DNA of 64,000 bases from Bacillus sp. SD088 (lineage in GTDB: Bacteria; Bacillota; Bacilli; Bacillales; Bacillaceae_C). A program made the translations under genes and the position numbers. The stretch lies in contig NZ_JADIJK010000011.1 in the NCBI RefSeq assembly GCF_017355205.1, forward strand, positions 1 to 64,000. The letters are read 5' to 3'. Of this stretch, positions 60,579 to 64,000 are shown one piece after another. Positions within the stretch are counted from its first letter, which is position 1; each line of letters begins with the position of its first letter. The notes below the pieces were generated by a model. That model searched no databases, was not told where the DNA came from, and saw only the letters and a list, made by a program, of their open reading frames with translations.

Positions 60579-60674
60579 GAAAACCCTCCAAAAACGAACA
60601 ATAAATATCACATTCAATATAATATTCATTTTTATTTCGAAAAACAACTGATTGCTACTTTTTCTCAAAAAATA

Positions 60675-60698
60675 AAGAAGCTTTCTAAATAGCTTCTT
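60675..60698. terminator. Small terminator between the DCC-family gene and the purine permease
   Basis: AAGAAGCT and AGCTTCTT pair around an eight-base loop directly downstream of the minus-strand gene at 60709. Confidence 0.6.
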
Positions 60699-60708
60699 CA
60701 TATCCTAA

Positions 60709-61098
60709 TCATAAAAACCGTTTTTGAGTTTCTGGAGAGGGAAGCATGCAGGATTGCTTCTTTCCAAACCATTTATAGCGATGATTTGCGATAAAATTGT
60801 AAAATAAATTCCGAATTGGTACAGGAACCACAAGTAGAAAATGGGCGAGCTTCCAAAAACCATTTAAGTGTCTACAGATCCGTAAAACGGCTGTACTCTT
60901 ACGATATATTTTGCCTTTTTCTATTAAAATCATGCTGCTTCCATCATTTTGTTCCTTATATTGATTTAATAATTTTTTTCCTACCACCCCTTGTAAGGAT
61001 GTAAAGTGAAAGTAAGCGGCTGAATCGCGCTTTATGATGAATTGGACACTGCTATTACATAGATTGCATTCGCCATCAAATAAAATAATCGCGTCCAT
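60709..61098 (-). CDS. yuxK: DCC-family thiol-disulfide oxidoreductase-like protein (DUF393)
   Basis: A 129-residue protein opening with ILFDGECNLCNSSVQFIIKR, the D-G-x-C-x-L-C motif (Cys11, Cys14) that names the DCC family; B. subtilis YuxK is alike. The fold is thioredoxin-like with a single redox pair. Its partner is unknown. GGAGG precedes the ATG on the minus strand. It is monocistronic. Confidence 0.85.
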   Translation of the reverse strand: MDAIILFDGECNLCNSSVQFIIKRDSAAYFHFTSLQGVVGKKLLNQYKEQNDGSSMILIEKGKIYRKSTAVLRICRHLNGFWKLAHFLLVVPVPIRNLFYNFIANHRYKWFGKKQSCMLPSPETQKRFL

Positions 61099-61143
61099 CA
61101 GAGATCCTCCCTCATCTTAGCGTTTCTTCCATTATAAAAGAAA

Positions 61144-62145
61144 CTAAGCAAATAAATCTAATAACAAATAAATAAATGCAGCGAGAAGGGCACTAATCGG
61201 CAAAGTGATCACCCAAGTAACAAGCATGCGTTTTGCTGTATCCCATTTTACGCCTCTTACTCTGTGAGACGCTCCCACACCTAATATTGATGAGGAAATC
61301 ACATGTGTTGTACTAACCGGTAAATGAATGTAAGTGGCGCCAAAGATAATAAGCGCTGAACTCAAATCAGCAGCAACGCCATTCACTGGACGAATTTTCA
61401 TGATTTTTCCGCCAACAGTTTTAATAATCTTCCAACCACCGATCGAGGTACCTAAGGCCATTGCTGTTGCGCAAGATAGTTGCACCCAAAAGGGAATATC
61501 ATCAGTTGTATGAAAATTATTAGCGATTAAAGCCATCGTAATAATCCCCATTGATTTCTGTGCATCATTTGTACCGTGCGTAAAAGACTGTAATGCCGCG
61601 GTGAAAATTTGAAAATAACGGAAACGTTTATTTGTTTTAGGTAAATTTAGATTTTTAAAGACAATTTTAAAAATCGAATAAATGATATAACCGATGACGA
61701 AAGCCATAATAGGCGAGAAAATGAGTGCTTCTATAATTTTAAGAAATCCACCATATTTGATCGCATGGAAACCTGCAGAAATAATCGTTGCTCCAGCAAT
61801 CGATCCAATCAATGCATGTGATGAACTACTTGGAATTCCAAAATACCAGGTAATTAAATTCCAAATAATAGAAGAAAGCAAAGCAGCCATTAAGACCAAG
61901 GAGCCATTATCTAATGTAAAGGGATCAACAATATCCTTTGTGATGGTTTGGGCAACTCCTGTAAATGCTAGTGCACCAAGAAAGTTCATGATAGCAGCCA
62001 TGCCAATCGCGATTCGTGGTGGGAGTGCTTTTGTCGATACAGAAGTGGCGATCGCATTTGCTGTATCATGAAACCCATTTATAAAGTCAAACACTAGCGC
62101 TAATATCACGATAATGACTGTAACTAGAAAAATTGAATCAACCAT
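61144..62145 (-). CDS. pit: PiT-family inorganic phosphate transporter
   Basis: A 333-residue membrane protein with about ten helices and the PiT signatures FDFINGFHDTANAIATSVST near residues 18-37 and the second, inverted copy TAALQSFTHGTNDAQKSMGI near 186-205. It imports phosphate with H+ or as a metal-phosphate complex. It follows a DUF47 gene by 14 bases on the same strand, the common ykaA-pit operon of Bacillus. Confidence 0.95.
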   Translation of the reverse strand: MVDSIFLVTVIIVILALVFDFINGFHDTANAIATSVSTKALPPRIAIGMAAIMNFLGALAFTGVAQTITKDIVDPFTLDNGSLVLMAALLSSIIWNLITWYFGIPSSSSHALIGSIAGATIISAGFHAIKYGGFLKIIEALIFSPIMAFVIGYIIYSIFKIVFKNLNLPKTNKRFRYFQIFTAALQSFTHGTNDAQKSMGIITMALIANNFHTTDDIPFWVQLSCATAMALGTSIGGWKIIKTVGGKIMKIRPVNGVAADLSSALIIFGATYIHLPVSTTHVISSSILGVGASHRVRGVKWDTAKRMLVTWVITLPISALLAAFIYLLLDLFA

Positions 62146-62159
62146 GACTAAAGACTCCC

Positions 62160-62780
62160 TTAAGCATTTTTCATCACAATACTTTCAAGTGTGTTGGCAA
62201 CACCTTGACAGCTATCTGTAATTAGCTCTAGATTTTCATAAATTTCCTTTAATTTGATTAAACGAATTGGGTCTGATTCTACGGTAAATAAATGTTTAAT
62301 ACTTTCACGCAATACATCATCACATTTTGATTCATAATCTTTAATTTTGATGGCATGAGGGCGCACATCAGGTAATCTTTTGCTAAATATTAGACCGATG
62401 CATAATTCAATTTCATTGACGCATTTCACAATAGCTTCTACGAATTTATACATATAGTCATCGGCATGGATAATATTGTACATATGAAATAATGCCGCAG
62501 TATCTTCCATCCCGTCAAGGACATCATCCATAATCATTGATAGAGCAAGAATATCTTCTCTTTCGATTGGCGTGATAAAAGAATTATTTAATTCTGTAAT
62601 GATCTCATGAACATAGTTGTCTCCAATTGATTCATAATCCTTCATTTTTTCAGCAAAGATTTCCGTATCTTCGATGGTGTCTAATTTAAATTCCGCAAAA
62701 TAATCTGCGCTTTCTTGCAAATTCATGGCAATTTTTTCAAGCAATGTTGCAAACTTGTCCTTTTTATTTTTAAATACCAT
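62160..62780 (-). CDS. ykaA: DUF47/PhoU-like Pit accessory protein
   Basis: A 206-residue all-helical protein of the DUF47 (PhoU-like) family: FATLLEKIAMNLQESADYFA at the start, YESIGDNYVHEIITELNNSF and EREDILALSMIMDDVLDGME in the middle. It probably gates the phosphate transporter encoded next. The second ATG (62780) is used because TGGAGG lies eight bases upstream; the first ATG at 62795 overlaps that site. The length then equals the usual 206. Confidence 0.9.
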   Translation of the reverse strand: MVFKNKKDKFATLLEKIAMNLQESADYFAEFKLDTIEDTEIFAEKMKDYESIGDNYVHEIITELNNSFITPIEREDILALSMIMDDVLDGMEDTAALFHMYNIIHADDYMYKFVEAIVKCVNEIELCIGLIFSKRLPDVRPHAIKIKDYESKCDDVLRESIKHLFTVESDPIRLIKLKEIYENLELITDSCQGVANTLESIVMKNA

Positions 62781-62894
62781 ATGCGCATCCTCCATATTTT
62801 GATAATGATCAAACTATCTTATTTTATCGCAAAAAGAGAAAAAGATAAAAGGTTTTGTCGTAATTTGTTGCAGATTTTTCTGAAAATGCTTACA

Positions 62895-63116
62895 TTTATC
62901 CCGCATTAACTGGCTGTAAGACCCCCACTTCAAGAATTCGTGGAAAACCTAGAATTGTAAGTGGGGGATCAACAGCCAGTAAAAGCCCGATTTGTTCGGG
63001 CCGACAGGAAGTTGGTCACAAGGGCGTTGCGACAGGACGTCGCGAATTTAGCCTTTGATCTTCTGAAATCAGTGGGGGATGAAAGAAAACCCCCACTGAT
63101 TGAAGTTTCACTTTAT
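62895..63116 (+). repeat. bcr1-like hairpin element, copy E (222 bp, with inserted hairpin)
   Basis: Bounded by TTTAT at 62895-62899 and 63112-63116. It equals copy C except that about 60 extra bases (GGGCCGACAGGAAGTTGG..., with GCGAC-AGGAC-GTCGC as a small hairpin) stand where copy C has a few bases between GATTTGTTC and AATCAGTG. Confidence 0.75.
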
Positions 63117-63225
63117 CTTGGAAATAAAAAAATAATAAAGGGATTTGGGTCTATTGTAACCAACATGATTAAGTTTAATTAGATTCGGGAGCTACGGACT
63201 ATAATGACACTGCTTAATACAAATA

Positions 63226-63256
63226 AAAGGAGCCATCCTTATTCATGGCTCCTTTC
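63226..63256. terminator. Terminator after the pseudouridine synthase gene
   Basis: AAAGGAGCCAT and ATGGCTCCTTT pair around an eight-base loop, 25 bases downstream of the minus-strand gene end. Confidence 0.75.
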
Positions 63257-63280
63257 GTTACTAACTTCATCGCGTGATTG

Positions 63281-63985
63281 TTAGATGTCTCCATAGTGTG
63301 TGAAATCAAATATAGGTGGAACGTCAAGAAATGGGGCGGTTACCTTGATCTTTTCTAATGTAAATGGATGCGTAAATTCAAGATGACGCGCATGTAAAGC
63401 CTGCCGCGAAAAACGTGGACTTCCACCGTATAGGAGATCCCCGGCTAAGGGATGTCCTAATGATTGCATATGTACACGGATTTGATGAGTTCGTCCTGTA
63501 GCTAATGAGCATTGCACAAGTGTTAATTGCTCTTGGGGAAAGCAATCTAAAACTTCGTAATTGGTAGTTGCGGCTTTCCCAGTTTTTGAAACTCTTCTTC
63601 TTGTGGGATGGTGCCGATCTCTGCCAATTGGTTTATCAACATGTCCTTTCCCAGTGAAAATGCCATCTGTAAGAGCCCAATAGGTCCGTTGAATCGTTCG
63701 ATTTTCTAACATCTTATCAAGAATTGTATGACTTAACGCATGCTTTGCATAAAGGATAGCCCCGCTTGTATCTTGATCAAGCCGATGAATATGTCGTACT
63801 TTTCGGTGGTCATTCTTACTTTGTAAATAAGCTGCAACTCTGTTAGCTAGTGTATTCCCTTCGTTATGGTTGGGATGTACAGCTAGACCGGCTGGTTTAT
63901 TCACAATGAATAAATGGTCATCCTCATAAAGAATCTCACAAGGAATTGAATGCGGTTGTAGACTGGTTTCTTTCTCATGATTCAC
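63281..63985 (-). CDS. RluA-family pseudouridine synthase (5' end beyond the window)
   Basis: At least 234 residues of an RluA/RluD-type enzyme that isomerises uridine in rRNA or tRNA. IVNKPAGLAVHPNHNEGNTL opens the domain, HRLDQDTSGAILYAK has the catalytic Asp, and LATGRTHQIRVHMQSLGHPL is the family's RTHQIR motif. The frame stays open to the window edge without a stop, and a normal member of about 300 residues would have an S4 domain upstream. The GTG at 63985 is therefore probably internal and the gene partial. Confidence 0.88.
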   Translation of the reverse strand: MNHEKETSLQPHSIPCEILYEDDHLFIVNKPAGLAVHPNHNEGNTLANRVAAYLQSKNDHRKVRHIHRLDQDTSGAILYAKHALSHTILDKMLENRTIQRTYWALTDGIFTGKGHVDKPIGRDRHHPTRRRVSKTGKAATTNYEVLDCFPQEQLTLVQCSLATGRTHQIRVHMQSLGHPLAGDLLYGGSPRFSRQALHARHLEFTHPFTLEKIKVTAPFLDVPPIFDFTHYGDI

Positions 63986-64000
63986 TTTGATTTTAAGTAT

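Noticed and set aside
60579-60705. Purine riboswitch or PurR box upstream of the purine permease
   Set aside because: CGAA and TTCG occur, but their spacing (about 40 bases) does not fit a PurR box pair, and no riboswitch core or terminator is seen.
61694-62071. 125-codon plus-strand frame opposite pit
   Set aside because: It is a shadow of the PiT transporter gene.

Overview
The window is chromosomal DNA from a low-GC, endospore-forming member of the Bacillaceae. Three things point there. A complete GerA-type germinant-receptor operon lies at 3.06-6.79 kb. Sporulation genes prkA and yhbH lie at 52.9-56.2 kb. The order queG(yhbA)-yhbB-trmL(cspR)-...-prkA-yhbH matches the Bacillus subtilis yhb region as I recall it, with a TetR/MFS pair inserted. 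Ribosome-binding sites are strong AGGAGG types and promoters follow the TTGACA/TATAAT pattern. The species cannot be fixed by reading alone.

Layout. 0-3 kb: a SnoaL-like protein and a DinB protein among decayed genes (truncated DinB, DUF3626-like, ABC ATPase and permease, possible transposase scrap). 3-6.8 kb: germinant receptor. 7.3-9.5 kb: MATE exporter divergent from its probable TetR repressor, with two palindromic operators between them. 10.6-13.1 kb: a solute-binding lipoprotein and an ABC ATPase fused in frame to the C-terminal half of a PurC-like protein; the permease is missing. 13.8-15.5 kb: polysaccharide deacetylase, then small ORFs and relics. 15.9-21.9 kb: a thiazole-modified peptide (TOMM) cluster of the heterocycloanthracin/sonorensin type. 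It has a 75-residue precursor with ten cysteines and no Ser/Thr in its core, a ThiF-like maturation protein, a YcaO/SagD-type protein and a two-lobed SagB-type dehydrogenase. 22-25 kb: phage and ICE relics among small stress or metabolic genes. 25.7-28.4 kb: SDR oxidoreductase and cardiolipin synthase. 28.7-32 kb: mannose-family PTS operon headed by a DUF956 gene. 32.5-36.2 kb: TetR-SDR operon, GDSL hydrolase, and an SH3b-C39 peptidase behind LytTR-like direct repeats. 37-40.3 kb: nucleotidyltransferase, a solitary MraY paralogue, GNAT and HAD genes. 40.7-42.2 kb: a tryptophan T-box controlling a solitary trpB. 42.5-46.1 kb: NCS2 permease divergent from a Rieske oxygenase, then an esterase. 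46.3-56.2 kb: tRNA-Gly(UCC) and the yhb-type block. 56.4-59.2 kb: a TrpXYZ-like ABC transporter. 59.3-64 kb: purine permease, DCC-family protein, Pit phosphate transporter with its DUF47 partner, and an RluA-type pseudouridine synthase cut by the window edge.

Several dispersed repeat families punctuate the intergenic DNA. The most striking is a bcr1-like hairpin element bounded by TTTAT, with four copies reaching both ends (110, 158, 160 and 222 bp) and one rearranged copy. There are also two MITE-like elements with GTTCAAAAAG ends, two copies of a TCCAGCTCC...GCGCTTTT repeat, and a 21-bp tandem array of six units before tRNA-Gly.

The likeliest source of new chemistry is the TOMM cluster. 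The ABC-PurC fusion, the T-box trpB and the LytTR-like duplicated promoter are the other items that deserve checking.
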